61,135 nucleotides of DNA, taken from contig JBCCUP010000003.1 of assembly GCA_039196715.1 (NCBI GenBank), forward strand, positions 98,097 through 159,231. Reading direction: 5' to 3'. Origin of the DNA: Pseudomonadota bacterium. Lineage in GTDB: Bacteria > Pseudomonadota > Gammaproteobacteria > CALCKW01. Positions 16,973 to 25,319 of the stretch are shown here, piece after piece. Position numbers and translations under genes: made by a program. The notes below the pieces were generated by a model. The model was not told the DNA's origin. It was given only the letters and a program-made list of their open reading frames with translations, and searched no databases. Numbering within the stretch: the stretch's first letter is position 1; every line of letters begins with the position of its first letter.

Positions 16973-17956
16973 TCAACGCAGGTAGTCGGTGTCGATCGTG
17001 ACGCTGTAGTCATCGAGCGCGGGGTGCTGCTCGGTCGCGAACATCTTTCCCATGAAGCTGAGCATGCTCAACGCGAGCCCGTTGTCACTGAAGTAGTCGT
17101 TGAGCTGCTCCTCGACGCTCGGGAACGCAAACCCGGCCATCTGCGTGCGGGTACGCTCGACGGTCATGCCTGCATCGGCGGCGATCACGTCGATCTTGCT
17201 GTCGTCCGCCGCGAACGCCGCGTTGGCCTCGTTCGTGACCTCGAGAAAGATGCGCACCAGGTCCGGGTTGTCCTGCAGGAAGGACTCGGTGACCGAGATG
17301 ATGTCGAAGCTGGTGATGCCGGCCGCGGCTTTCTCCTCGGCCGACAACAGCGGCTGCCCCACTTCGCGCATGGCAGTGAGCGAGTTCTCACCGAAGCCAC
17401 AGGCCATCACGACGCTGCCGTCCACCAGCGAAACCGCGGCATCCGCCGGGTCCTGGTCGACGATGGTGATCGCGTTGGCGTCGACGCCAAGGGTCTGCAG
17501 CGTCATGCGAAAACCGAAATCGGCCATGGTGTTCAGCGGCACCGCCACCGTGCGGCCTTCGAGTTCGTTCGCGTTGCGCTTGCCGATGCCGGCGTCGTCG
17601 CGCACGATGCAGTCGTCAGCGGCGCCATAGGCAACCGCAACGCCGACCATCTTGATCGGCGCGTTCGCGTTGACGGCGTTGGCAAACGGCGTGAGACCCT
17701 GGCTGTAGGCAATGTCGATGTCACCGGCGAGCATCGCCTCGGTCATGGCCCCGCCGTTGCCGAAGTTGGTCCAGATCACCTCGACGCCCATCGCGTCATC
17801 GAACGCGCGTTCGACCTTGGCTATCTGATTCGGTGTGGCCCACTCGAGAAAGTACGCCACATTGACCCGGTCGGTGGCCAGCACCGGGGCCGATGCCATG
17901 AGCACACTCAGGGCACCCAGCAGGTGCCGACTCGTTCGATTCGCTTTCACGTTCAT
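16973..17956 (-). CDS. Taurine/nitrate/sulfonate-type ABC transporter substrate-binding protein
   Basis: Periplasmic binding protein of about 327 aa. After a signal peptide (LLGALSVLMASAPVLA) come VNVAYFLEWATPNQIAKVE, a GDIDIAYSQGLTPFANAV segment and LEGRTVAVPLNTMADFGF, the TauA/NMT1 architecture. The ligand (taurine, another sulfonate, or other) cannot be told. The ATG at 17956 directly abuts AGGAGG, so the real start may be GTG 17950, two codons later, at a proper 6-nt spacing. It is followed by its permease; the partner ATPase is not in the window. Confidence 0.86.
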   Translation of the reverse strand: MNVKANRTSRHLLGALSVLMASAPVLATDRVNVAYFLEWATPNQIAKVERAFDDAMGVEVIWTNFGNGGAMTEAMLAGDIDIAYSQGLTPFANAVNANAPIKMVGVAVAYGAADDCIVRDDAGIGKRNANELEGRTVAVPLNTMADFGFRMTLQTLGVDANAITIVDQDPADAAVSLVDGSVVMACGFGENSLTAMREVGQPLLSAEEKAAAGITSFDIISVTESFLQDNPDLVRIFLEVTNEANAAFAADDSKIDVIAADAGMTVERTRTQMAGFAFPSVEEQLNDYFSDNGLALSMLSFMGKMFATEQHPALDDYSVTIDTDYLR

Positions 17957-18139
17957 CCTCCTGATTGATCGCGGACGCGCTGGTCGTCGGCGCAGGTGCG
18001 CCAGGACAACCCGGGCACGATCCACCCAGCGACGCCGGCCGGTCCGTGCCGGGCGTTGCGGGTGGGTGCGATCCCCATCAGGGGCTCGCTGCGGGCCCGT
18101 GCGCGGGCCCGACTGTCCGGGCTGGCGTGTCACACCGCG
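17957..18139. other. Intergenic region with two GC-rich hairpins
   Basis: This 183-nt spacer lies between the aminotransferase stop and the binding-protein start, both on the minus strand. CGGGCCCG-TGCG-CGGGCCCG (18092-18111) is a perfect 8-bp stem. CCCC-ATCA-GGGG (18073-18084) is a second, smaller one. Neither is followed by a T-tract on the minus strand, so a simple intrinsic terminator is not proven. They could reduce read-through into the transporter genes or stabilise the mRNA. Confidence 0.45.
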
Positions 18140-19327
18140 CTAGGGCGACACGCTCTCGACACAGGAGGCAATAATCTCGCCGATCAGACGGCAGTCGTCC
18201 TCGGACACGGTCAGCGGGATGCGCAGATCGAAGAGGGTCGACAGCACGCGGCCGGTTTCTGGCAGGGTCTGCGTGGCCATGTACCGCCACGAGCTGTGCT
18301 GACTGGTGTACCCGTGCGGCTCCTCGGCACCGAACCACTTGAGCTCGACACCGCGTTCGCGCGCGGCCGCGACCAACGCCTGACACGCGTCGCGGTCGAA
18401 GCTCGGCAGCCGAAACTGCAACGAGCTGCCGACAAAATGTTCGGCGTCGGGCCGGGTGCGCAAGCGCAGCGTCGGGTCGCGCTGCAGCACCGCTTCCATC
18501 GCACGGTAGCGCCGCGCCCACCGGTCGACCTGGGCGTCGAGCGCGGGCAGCTGCGGTCGCAGGATAGCGGCACGCAGCTCATCGAGGCGTCCGGAGCAGT
18601 TGGGCATCTCGTACCGGGCCCCGGCAAAGGCCGTGGCGTCCGGTCCCGCGCCGTGGCGCTCGTACAACATGTACGAGCCGGACAAGACGGTTGCGCGAGC
18701 CAGCAAATCCGCATCCCGCGTCACCAGCAGGCCGCCTTCGCCCGAATTGATGTGCTTGTAGGTCTGGGTGCTGAAACACGCAGCAAGCCCGAAGTTGCCG
18801 CTGCGCTCGCCGTTCCAGCGGGCCCCCATGGTGTGCGCACAGTCTTCGATCAGGTCGACCCCGTGCGCGTTGATGAGGGCCATCAAGGCGTCCATGTCAA
18901 CCAGGTGACCGCGCATGTGCGACAGCATCAGCACACGGGCACCGGACGCCTGGATCTTGCGTTCGAGGTCTGCGAGGTCGATCACGGTGTCGCCGTCGCA
19001 CTCCACCAACACCGGCTCACCGCCTGCGTGCACGATCGCACCGGGGACCGGTGCAAGGGTGTAGGCGTTGGTCAGCACGCGCTGGCCGGCCGTCAGCCCG
19101 TAGGCCTTGAGCGCGAGGAACAGCGCGTAGCCACCGGACGTGCACGCCAGGCAATAGGGCGCGCCCTGCCAGGCCGCAAATTCACGCTCGAGCGCCGCTG
19201 CCTCGCTCTCGGCGTCACCGGTCTGGTAGCGGTGCAGTCGGCCGTTGCGCAAGAGGGCCACGGCGCGCTCGATTGCCGCGTCGGGCAAGCCCTCTTGCCG
19301 GGTCAGGTCTCCATCGAATCGGTGCAT
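18140..19327 (-). CDS. DegT/DnrJ/EryC1/StrS-family aminotransferase
   Basis: PLP-dependent enzyme of 395 aa. The family usually aminates keto-sugars of surface glycans or antibiotics. Visible motifs are CTSGGYALFLALKAYG (cofactor phosphate region), IEDCAHTMGA and the Schiff-base Lys (about residue 191) in TQTYKHINSGEGG. Start ATG 19327 follows the response-regulator stop by 25 nt, suggesting it is the third gene of a kinase-regulator-aminotransferase operon. No sugar dehydratase or glycosyltransferase gene is nearby, so the substrate is open; some family members act on non-sugar substrates. Confidence 0.85.
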   Translation of the reverse strand: MHRFDGDLTRQEGLPDAAIERAVALLRNGRLHRYQTGDAESEAAALEREFAAWQGAPYCLACTSGGYALFLALKAYGLTAGQRVLTNAYTLAPVPGAIVHAGGEPVLVECDGDTVIDLADLERKIQASGARVLMLSHMRGHLVDMDALMALINAHGVDLIEDCAHTMGARWNGERSGNFGLAACFSTQTYKHINSGEGGLLVTRDADLLARATVLSGSYMLYERHGAGPDATAFAGARYEMPNCSGRLDELRAAILRPQLPALDAQVDRWARRYRAMEAVLQRDPTLRLRTRPDAEHFVGSSLQFRLPSFDRDACQALVAAARERGVELKWFGAEEPHGYTSQHSSWRYMATQTLPETGRVLSTLFDLRIPLTVSEDDCRLIGEIIASCVESVSP

Positions 19328-19352
19328 GGCGTCTCCGATCGAACGCCGATGC

Positions 19353-19985
19353 TCACTGGTCCAGGAGGTTGGCGGCCATGAGTTGACGAACGAGTTGCTG
19401 CGCATTATCCACGTTGAACTTGTGGAACACACGCGCGCGGTGGATCTCGACGGTGCGCGGGCTCAGCCCGAGCTGCCGTGCGACGACTTTGTTGGCGTGG
19501 CCGGCACAGACGCCGTACATCACGTCGCGCTCACGCGCCGTCAGGCTGTCGAGGCTGCGCTGTGCGTCCGCGGTTGCGTGTGCGGTGGCACTGGCCCGCT
19601 CGGCCTGCTCGCTCGCCTCGGCGACGACATCGAGCAAGTCGCTGTCGTTGAACGGTTTTTCCAGGAAGCTGAAGGCGCCTTTCTGGATGGCCTTGACGGC
19701 CATGGCGATATCACCGTGGCCACTCATGAACACCAGCGGCGTGTGAACGTGCCGCGCGCGCAGCTGCTCGTGCGCCGCGAGCCCGTTGGTGCCGGGCATG
19801 CGCACGTCCATCAGCACCACTGCATGGGCGCTGTCACTGCCGTCGTAGCGCGCGAGAAAATCGTCGGCGCTGTCATACTCGCGGGTCGAGTAGCGCTCGG
19901 CCTTGAGCAGCAGCGCCAGGGCGTCGCGGATGTCGGCCTCATCATCGACTATGTGCACCGTCACGGACGGCATCGGATCGGTCAT
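19353..19985 (-). CDS. FixJ/TodT-type response regulator
   Basis: Two-domain regulator of 210 aa. The receiver (residues about 8-125) has the acidic pair VDDE (Asp14-Asp15), phospho-Asp60 in VLMDVRMPG, and a Lys in FLEKPF. A LuxR-type DNA-binding domain (about 140-205) carries LTARERDVM and NKVVARQLGLSPRTVEIHRA. The family gives FixL/FixJ-like transcription activation. Its gene starts 9 nt after the stop of the membrane kinase gene, so the two are a cognate pair. Confidence 0.92.
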   Translation of the reverse strand: MTDPMPSVTVHIVDDEADIRDALALLLKAERYSTREYDSADDFLARYDGSDSAHAVVLMDVRMPGTNGLAAHEQLRARHVHTPLVFMSGHGDIAMAVKAIQKGAFSFLEKPFNDSDLLDVVAEASEQAERASATAHATADAQRSLDSLTARERDVMYGVCAGHANKVVARQLGLSPRTVEIHRARVFHKFNVDNAQQLVRQLMAANLLDQ

Positions 19986-19994
19986 GTGTGTCCC

Positions 19995-21986
19995 CTAACT
20001 GGCGATCCGCTGTTGACCACGCTGGTCAGCCACCGGCAACCGCACGCGCGCGCAGCAGCCGCTGCTCACATCGACGAAGTTGAGGTCGCCGTCGTGCGCT
20101 TCAACGATAGCACGCGAGATGCTCAATCCGAGGCCGAGACCGTTCGGGCTTTCCGAACGGAAGGGTTCGAACACCGCGTTGCGCGAGCCGGAGGGCAAAC
20201 CCGGGCCATTGTCGCGCACGTCCATCAGCGCGCTGCCGTCCTGCAGTCGGATCCGCACGGTGATGCGGGGCTCGTAGGTGTCGGCCTGCACCATGGCCTG
20301 CATGGCGTTGCGCACCAGGTTGACCAGCACCTGGTGGATCTGCACGCGCGACACGCTGACCAGGATGCGCTGCTTCGGCGCGTCGAGCATCAGCGCCACG
20401 CGGCTCTTGCGGGATTCGAAGGCCAGCAGCGAGAACACCTCTTGAACGAGCTTGTCGAGCGCCTGGGTTTCGCGCTCCGCCGGCGACTTGCGCACGAATT
20501 CGCGCATGTGCTGAATGATTTCGGCCGCCCGCTGGGCGTTGTGGACCGTGCGGCTGATCGCACCACGTGCTTCGGCGGCGTCCGGGTTGTCCCGCAACAG
20601 GCGCTCACTCGCCTGGGCGAAGGTGATCACCGCTGTGAGCGGTTGGTTGAGCTCGTGCGCGAGGCCGCCGGCCATCTGCGCCATGTCGCTCAGGCGGCCG
20701 AGGTGCGTGAGGTCGTCCAGGTGCTGACGGGCCTCCTCCTGCGCAACACGCTGCGCACTGATATCGTTGCCGACCACGATGACCGAGACCAGCTCGCCCT
20801 GCTCGAGGATCGGCGAGAGCTGCCACTGCACCCAGGTACCGTCGTTTTCGCTTTGCAGCTCCACACGCGAACCGGCGCGCAGTGCACGCCAGACCTGCGC
20901 CGGGGTCTCGCCGGCCTGATCACACAGCCAATTGAGTGCCGCCGCTCCGCCGCCCTCCAGGGTGGGCAGCCAGCGGTGCGTGTTGGGCGTGGCAAAAACG
21001 GTGTTGCCCGCAGCGTCAAGCTTGCACACACACTCCGACTGGTTCTCGACGATCAGCCGGTAGCGCGTCTCACTTTCACGCAAGCGCATCACGGCGTCGC
21101 GCCGCTCGGCGAGCGCCGAGGTCAGCAGCAGTGTGGTGCAGGAGAGCAACCCGAGGTTGCCGTGCAACAGCAGCAGGTTCTCGACAGTCGAACCGCGCGT
21201 GAACGGCCCCATACCGGCAGCTGTGGCCCAAAGGGCAAAGGCGGCGTGTACCGCCAGCAGGAGCGCCAGCCAACGCATCGAGACCTTGAACGCGGCCCAG
21301 AGCAGGATCGGGTAGGCGACAAACGCGAGCGGCAGTTCCATGGCGAAGCGCTCGGGCAGCAGGTCGTCGAACACCACGGCCGATTGCACCACCACCACAG
21401 CGAGGGTGATCCACTCGTACCGGCCCGGCCACGCCGGGGGCTGCCGCAGCCCTTTGGCGAGTGGCACGATCAGCAGTATTGCGATCGCTTCCGTGGCCCA
21501 GCACACCCACCAGAACAGGCTCCACTGCGCGGTGGGCATGCCGTCGAGCTGCCACATCAATCCGATCGACAGCCCACCGGAGATCCCCGGGGCGACGAAC
21601 ACCGCGAGCGCGAGAAACCAGAGCACCTCCGAGACCGATCCGAACAGCCGCTTCACGCCGGCGGCACGCATGAGTGCAACGCCGATCATGCCGGTTGCGC
21701 AGGCGCCGACCACACGCCCGGCGAGCATCGACGCAGTGTGGTCCATGAGCCACCCGTTGACCAGCGGCCCGGCGAGCACGACCGGTACCGCGAGTCGCCA
21801 GGGCAGCCACCACATCGCAAGCAGCGACACGGCGCCGATTGGCCAGAACAGCATTTGCTCGTGGTGCTGGAGTGCGAGTTGATCACCTGCCCAGGCGCAG
21901 ACCACGGCCAACAGGGCGAGAACGGCCGCAAGCCCGGCCTGACCGGCGGCGCTGGGCGGGGCGGGCTGAGCTTCTGTGATGTTCAT
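19995..21986 (-). CDS. Membrane sensor histidine kinase: MASE1-like, PAS, HisKA, HATPase
   Basis: Kinase of 663 aa. The N-terminal ~290 residues hold about eight hydrophobic helices resembling a MASE1-type integral membrane sensor. A PAS domain follows (RYRLIVENQSECVCKLDAAG to VVVGNDISAQR). HisKA has its phospho-accepting His at about residue 443 (MAGGLAHELNQPLTAV), and the ATPase domain shows NLVRNAMQAM (N box), DVRDNGPGLP (G1) and GLGLGLSISRAIVEAH (G2). This layout matches FixL-type kinases that pair with FixJ-type regulators, as here. ATG 21986 is preferred over an earlier start (22016). The signal is unknown. Confidence 0.9.
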   Translation of the reverse strand: MNITEAQPAPPSAAGQAGLAAVLALLAVVCAWAGDQLALQHHEQMLFWPIGAVSLLAMWWLPWRLAVPVVLAGPLVNGWLMDHTASMLAGRVVGACATGMIGVALMRAAGVKRLFGSVSEVLWFLALAVFVAPGISGGLSIGLMWQLDGMPTAQWSLFWWVCWATEAIAILLIVPLAKGLRQPPAWPGRYEWITLAVVVVQSAVVFDDLLPERFAMELPLAFVAYPILLWAAFKVSMRWLALLLAVHAAFALWATAAGMGPFTRGSTVENLLLLHGNLGLLSCTTLLLTSALAERRDAVMRLRESETRYRLIVENQSECVCKLDAAGNTVFATPNTHRWLPTLEGGGAAALNWLCDQAGETPAQVWRALRAGSRVELQSENDGTWVQWQLSPILEQGELVSVIVVGNDISAQRVAQEEARQHLDDLTHLGRLSDMAQMAGGLAHELNQPLTAVITFAQASERLLRDNPDAAEARGAISRTVHNAQRAAEIIQHMREFVRKSPAERETQALDKLVQEVFSLLAFESRKSRVALMLDAPKQRILVSVSRVQIHQVLVNLVRNAMQAMVQADTYEPRITVRIRLQDGSALMDVRDNGPGLPSGSRNAVFEPFRSESPNGLGLGLSISRAIVEAHDGDLNFVDVSSGCCARVRLPVADQRGQQRIAS

Positions 21987-22062
21987 GTCATCAGTGTACC
22001 GGTGGCGTTCAGCCACGCCATACGCGCGACTACGGCAGAGGGCTTAGACCGGCCCGTTGGCT

Positions 22063-22083
22063 GGAGTTCTTCAGGGGAACTCC
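22063..22083 (+). promoter_or_regulatory. Hairpin overlapping the ribosome binding site of the phosphoribosyltransferase gene
   Basis: GGAGTTC (22063-22069) and GAACTCC (22077-22083) make a 7-bp stem with a 7-nt loop (TTCAGGG), ending 2 nt before the ATG at 22086. The best Shine-Dalgarno, AGGGGA (22073-22078), lies half in the loop and half in the stem, so the structure could restrict translation. The pairing is read from sequence; regulation is inferred. Confidence 0.4.
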
Positions 22084-22085
22084 TT

Positions 22086-22880
22086 ATGCTCCCACCCTTG
22101 CTGAGCGGAGACCGGGCCTTGAGCGACCTGTACAGGCAGGAAATCCAGCGCCAGAGTGGCGCCATCGACCTCGGTTTCTGGCGCCGACCCGTCGGCGTGT
22201 CCGTGCCCGACGACGAGCTCAGCTTTCTGCTCGTGCCCGATGCCGTCGAGGCCGCCGCGTGTTTCGAACTCGCGCGCCAGGTGCACGCCTGGCAACACGC
22301 GCACCGAAACGACGACAACCGCATCGACGTCGCCCTCATGGTCACGATGGGCGGGCTGCTGCCTAGCGTCCTGCTCTACGACCACCTGGTGCAAATGCCG
22401 GACCCCAACCAGCCAACCTTGGAGTTCGGCACGGTCGGCGTGTCTCTGTATGCCGGTCCAGGCGAACGCCTGGACAAACCGATTGTCGACCACCCCGTCT
22501 CGGTACCGGTTCAGGGCCGGACCGTGCTGGTCATCGACGACCTCGGTGACTACGGCGGCACGATGAACTTTCTCTCGCAGCAGCTGCTCGAAACGCACGG
22601 CGCGCAACGGGTGCTGTCGCTGATGCTCTACATGAAGCCGGCCGCGCTGGAAAACCTGCAGGCCACGTTCTGGTTTGGCGAGACACCGCAGGACACCTGG
22701 ATCATCACGCCGCGCGAACAGGTTGAGACACTCAGCAAGCGCGTGCCCGTCTGGCGAGAGCGGGGCGCCAACGAGGCCGAGTGCCGCCGGCGCCTGGTCG
22801 AGATCATCGGCTACCCGCCCGCAATCGTCGACTACTACCTGCCGCGCGCCTGGGCCGCTGCCGATCTGCGTCGCATTTGA
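22086..22880 (+). CDS. Phosphoribosyltransferase-domain protein
   Basis: A 264-aa protein with a PRPP-binding loop VLVIDDLGDYGGT (about residues 146-158), the hallmark of type I phosphoribosyltransferases, preceded by VALMVTMGGLLPSVLLYDHL. It resembles xanthine/hypoxanthine-type enzymes but is longer, and its hood region is not diagnostic, so the base is unknown. It ends with WRERGANEAECRRRLVEIIG and a hydrophobic tail. The open frame extends far upstream through the antisense of the kinase gene; ATG 22086 is the sensible start. Possible roles are purine salvage or a regulatory PRPP sensor. Confidence 0.75.
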   Translation: MLPPLLSGDRALSDLYRQEIQRQSGAIDLGFWRRPVGVSVPDDELSFLLVPDAVEAAACFELARQVHAWQHAHRNDDNRIDVALMVTMGGLLPSVLLYDHLVQMPDPNQPTLEFGTVGVSLYAGPGERLDKPIVDHPVSVPVQGRTVLVIDDLGDYGGTMNFLSQQLLETHGAQRVLSLMLYMKPAALENLQATFWFGETPQDTWIITPREQVETLSKRVPVWRERGANEAECRRRLVEIIGYPPAIVDYYLPRAWAAADLRRI

Positions 22881-22892
22881 GTGCCGCGGGAC

Positions 22893-23918
22893 TCAGGGGC
22901 GGCTGCAGCTCTCGCCGTCCAGCGCTTCCATGGTGGTCAGGGCGGACACCATCAGCACGCCATCGTAGAAGCTGCCCGTGCCTTCGGCCGCCGGCGGCAG
23001 GCGCCGGGCTTGCACGACGGCAAAGACGTCATCGTATTGCATGGTGGCGATTTGTCGGTACTGCGCGTCCAGGTCGGCAAACACACCCGGTTCGGCTTCG
23101 ACCCAGTACAAGCTCGACCCGCCGCAGGGCCGAAAGAAGGCCTCACCCGGCCCCCAGGAATAACGGCCGGAAAACGCCAGGTCACGCGTGCCTGTCGAGG
23201 CCGACGCAATCGGCTTGGCCGGTTCGATTGCAGCCACCTGCGTGCCCTCGAGCAGCGCGTCGGTCTCCGCCATCAACGCCGCCATGTCGGCTGCGTTGGA
23301 CTCACCCGCGTCCGCAACCTGGGTGGTGCGTGCACCGGCGATGGACGGTTGGGCGTACAGTGACTGGAACGCGGTGCCACCGGACAGCAGCAGCCTTCCC
23401 GGGCCAAAACCGTCGACCGTGTCGATGCCCCACTGACTGGGGCTGTTCGGGTACTCGCTGCCGTTGAAGCCGACGCGTGCCATGGTCAACCTGGACCGGC
23501 CGGGCAGGCGGACGTAGATGTCACGCCAGCCGTCATTGACCAGGTCACCAAGGGCGATCGGGCCGTTGACGAGCGAGAGTTTGCTGACCAGGCGGACCGC
23601 GTCGTCCTCGCCGACGAAGATCATCGCAGTGCAGCTGTCGCCCACGCACCAACTCTCGTCGGTCAGCAGCACCACCACATCGAGATCACCGTCGTTGTTG
23701 AGGTCGGTGTAGGCGAAGTGGTGCTCGGTGAAGTCGAGATCGGTGTCCTCGCGCGTCGCGAAATGCGCCATGACCGCGTTGTACAAGCGCGAGCCCGGGC
23801 CCTCTACCACTGCGGGATCGCGTTCAGGCGCCGACGAGGGCCCACCGGCGCAACCGCCGAGAATCAGTGCCAACCCCGTCGCAATGAGTCGTGATTTCAA
23901 AGATGACACCCGATCCAC
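22893..23918 (-). CDS. Hypothetical lipoprotein with a calcium-type DxNxDG repeat motif
   Basis: A 341-aa predicted lipoprotein: the signal peptide ends in LILGGC (lipobox), with Ala after the Cys, compatible with outer-membrane sorting. The mature part contains TDLNNDGDLDVVVLL, an EF-hand-like or FG-GAP-type Ca2+-binding loop, then LGDLVNDGWRDIYVRLPG, a second repeat of the same type. Further on, FSGRYSWGPGEAFFRPCGGSSL resembles small outer-membrane lipoproteins. The start may be GTG 23918 or GTG 23909. It is monocistronic and convergent with the phosphoribosyltransferase gene. Function unknown. Confidence 0.75.
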   Translation of the reverse strand: MDRVSSLKSRLIATGLALILGGCAGGPSSAPERDPAVVEGPGSRLYNAVMAHFATREDTDLDFTEHHFAYTDLNNDGDLDVVVLLTDESWCVGDSCTAMIFVGEDDAVRLVSKLSLVNGPIALGDLVNDGWRDIYVRLPGRSRLTMARVGFNGSEYPNSPSQWGIDTVDGFGPGRLLLSGGTAFQSLYAQPSIAGARTTQVADAGESNAADMAALMAETDALLEGTQVAAIEPAKPIASASTGTRDLAFSGRYSWGPGEAFFRPCGGSSLYWVEAEPGVFADLDAQYRQIATMQYDDVFAVVQARRLPPAAEGTGSFYDGVLMVSALTTMEALDGESCSRP

Positions 23919-24047
23919 CGTGGTTGCTCAGAGTATAAGTAAACCGTGCCATGCACAGCGCGACGGTCGTTACCGACTGGTAGCGGCAGCGCGTCCGACA
24001 ACCTGATGCAAACGCGGCACATGCCGTTGCAAGCGGGTCGGCCAAGC

Positions 24048-25319
24048 TCAGATCAACCCCTCGAACAACTGTACCTCCACCCAGTCCCCGGGGCTGATTG
24101 CAGCTTGTTCAGGCGAGAGGACGATGAAACAGTTTGCCTGAACCATCGAGCTCAATCGACCCGCCCCCTGGCGCCCGGTGCTGTGGACGATCGGCTCGCC
24201 GTCCGCCCACGTCATCACGCCGCGCTGGTACTCGACCCGACCCGGTGACTTCTTCAACGCCGACCCGCAGCGCACGGTGACGGTCGGCGACATGAGCTCG
24301 CGGCAGCCCATCAACCGTTTGAGCGCAGGCAGCACGAACTGGTAGTAACTGACCAGGGTGGCGACCGGGTTGCCGGGCAAGCCGAAAAAATGCGCGTCGC
24401 CAACGCGCCCGCTGGCGAGCGGGCGACCCGGGCGCATGGCGACACGCCAGAAGGTCACGCGCCCGTGCGCTCTCAACGTGGCTGCGACATGGTCGGCGTC
24501 GCTCACCGACGCACCGCCCGTCGCGACAACCGCGTCGGCGTCGCTCGCAGCCGTGTGAAACGCGGCTTCGGTGGCGGCGGCATCGTCGACCACGATGCCG
24601 AGGTCTCGCACCTCGACACCGAGCGTCTCGAGCGCCGCTCGCAGGCTGTGCCGGTTGCTGTCGTACACCTGGCCGGGCTGCAACGGCTGACCACTCTCGA
24701 CCGACACGAGCTCGTCACCGGTGGAAAAAAACGCCACACGCACCCGCCGTCGTGCACAAACCGACCGCACGCCCAGCGACGCGAGATAGCCGATTTCGGC
24801 TGGCATCAGCCGTGTGCCCGCGGCCAGCGCCACGTCACCGGCCCGGGTGTCCTCACCGGCCGCACGCACGTTGGCGAGCGCGCGCTCGCCATCGAGGACC
24901 TCGAGCACGCCGCCGTCCACGCGCACGCGCTCCTGAATGACCACCGTATCGGCCCCGCGCGGCATCACGGCGCCGGTTGCCACCTTGACCGCCTGTCCGG
25001 CCTGTACGGTGCCCGAGAACGGCCGTCCCGCCCAGGCTTCGCCAACCAGAGTGAAGCGGCCGATCCCCCCGCGCGGCAGGTCATCGGCGCGCAACGCAAA
25101 GCCGTCCATCGCCGAATTGTCGTGGCCGGGCACATCGATCGGTGCGATCACGTCCTCGGCGAGCACGCGCCCCAGCGCATCGGGCAGCGGCACGGCGTCG
25201 ACACCCGACACCGCCGCCATCCCTGCCAGCATGGCGGCACGCGCCTCCGACACGGGCATGAGATCGGGGATGTCGCCGGGGTCGGCACACGAGGGCTGCG
25301 GTGTAAAGGGCTCGGTCAC
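24048..25319 (-). CDS. moeA: Molybdopterin molybdenumtransferase
   Basis: MoeA inserts molybdate into adenylylated molybdopterin to form molybdenum cofactor. The 423-aa length is typical. Visible motifs include PGHDNSAMDGFALRADD, VATGAVMPRGADTVVIQE, STGDELV, VYDSNRH, ATGGASVSDADHV and FGLPGNPVATLVSYYQFVLP, in family order. Start GTG 25319 overlaps the gshA stop in a GTGA, so translation is coupled. No other moa/mob gene or molybdoenzyme is in the window, making the gshA-moeA pairing unusual in context. Confidence 0.95.
   Translation of the reverse strand: MTEPFTPQPSCADPGDIPDLMPVSEARAAMLAGMAAVSGVDAVPLPDALGRVLAEDVIAPIDVPGHDNSAMDGFALRADDLPRGGIGRFTLVGEAWAGRPFSGTVQAGQAVKVATGAVMPRGADTVVIQERVRVDGGVLEVLDGERALANVRAAGEDTRAGDVALAAGTRLMPAEIGYLASLGVRSVCARRRVRVAFFSTGDELVSVESGQPLQPGQVYDSNRHSLRAALETLGVEVRDLGIVVDDAAATEAAFHTAASDADAVVATGGASVSDADHVAATLRAHGRVTFWRVAMRPGRPLASGRVGDAHFFGLPGNPVATLVSYYQFVLPALKRLMGCRELMSPTVTVRCGSALKKSPGRVEYQRGVMTWADGEPIVHSTGRQGAGRLSSMVQANCFIVLSPEQAAISPGDWVEVQLFEGLI

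Noticed and set aside
19245-22880. A very long open frame on the plus strand opposite the kinase, regulator and aminotransferase
   Set aside because: It is the antisense shadow of three well-supported minus-strand genes; only its last 264 codons (from ATG 22086) encode a recognisable phosphoribosyltransferase.
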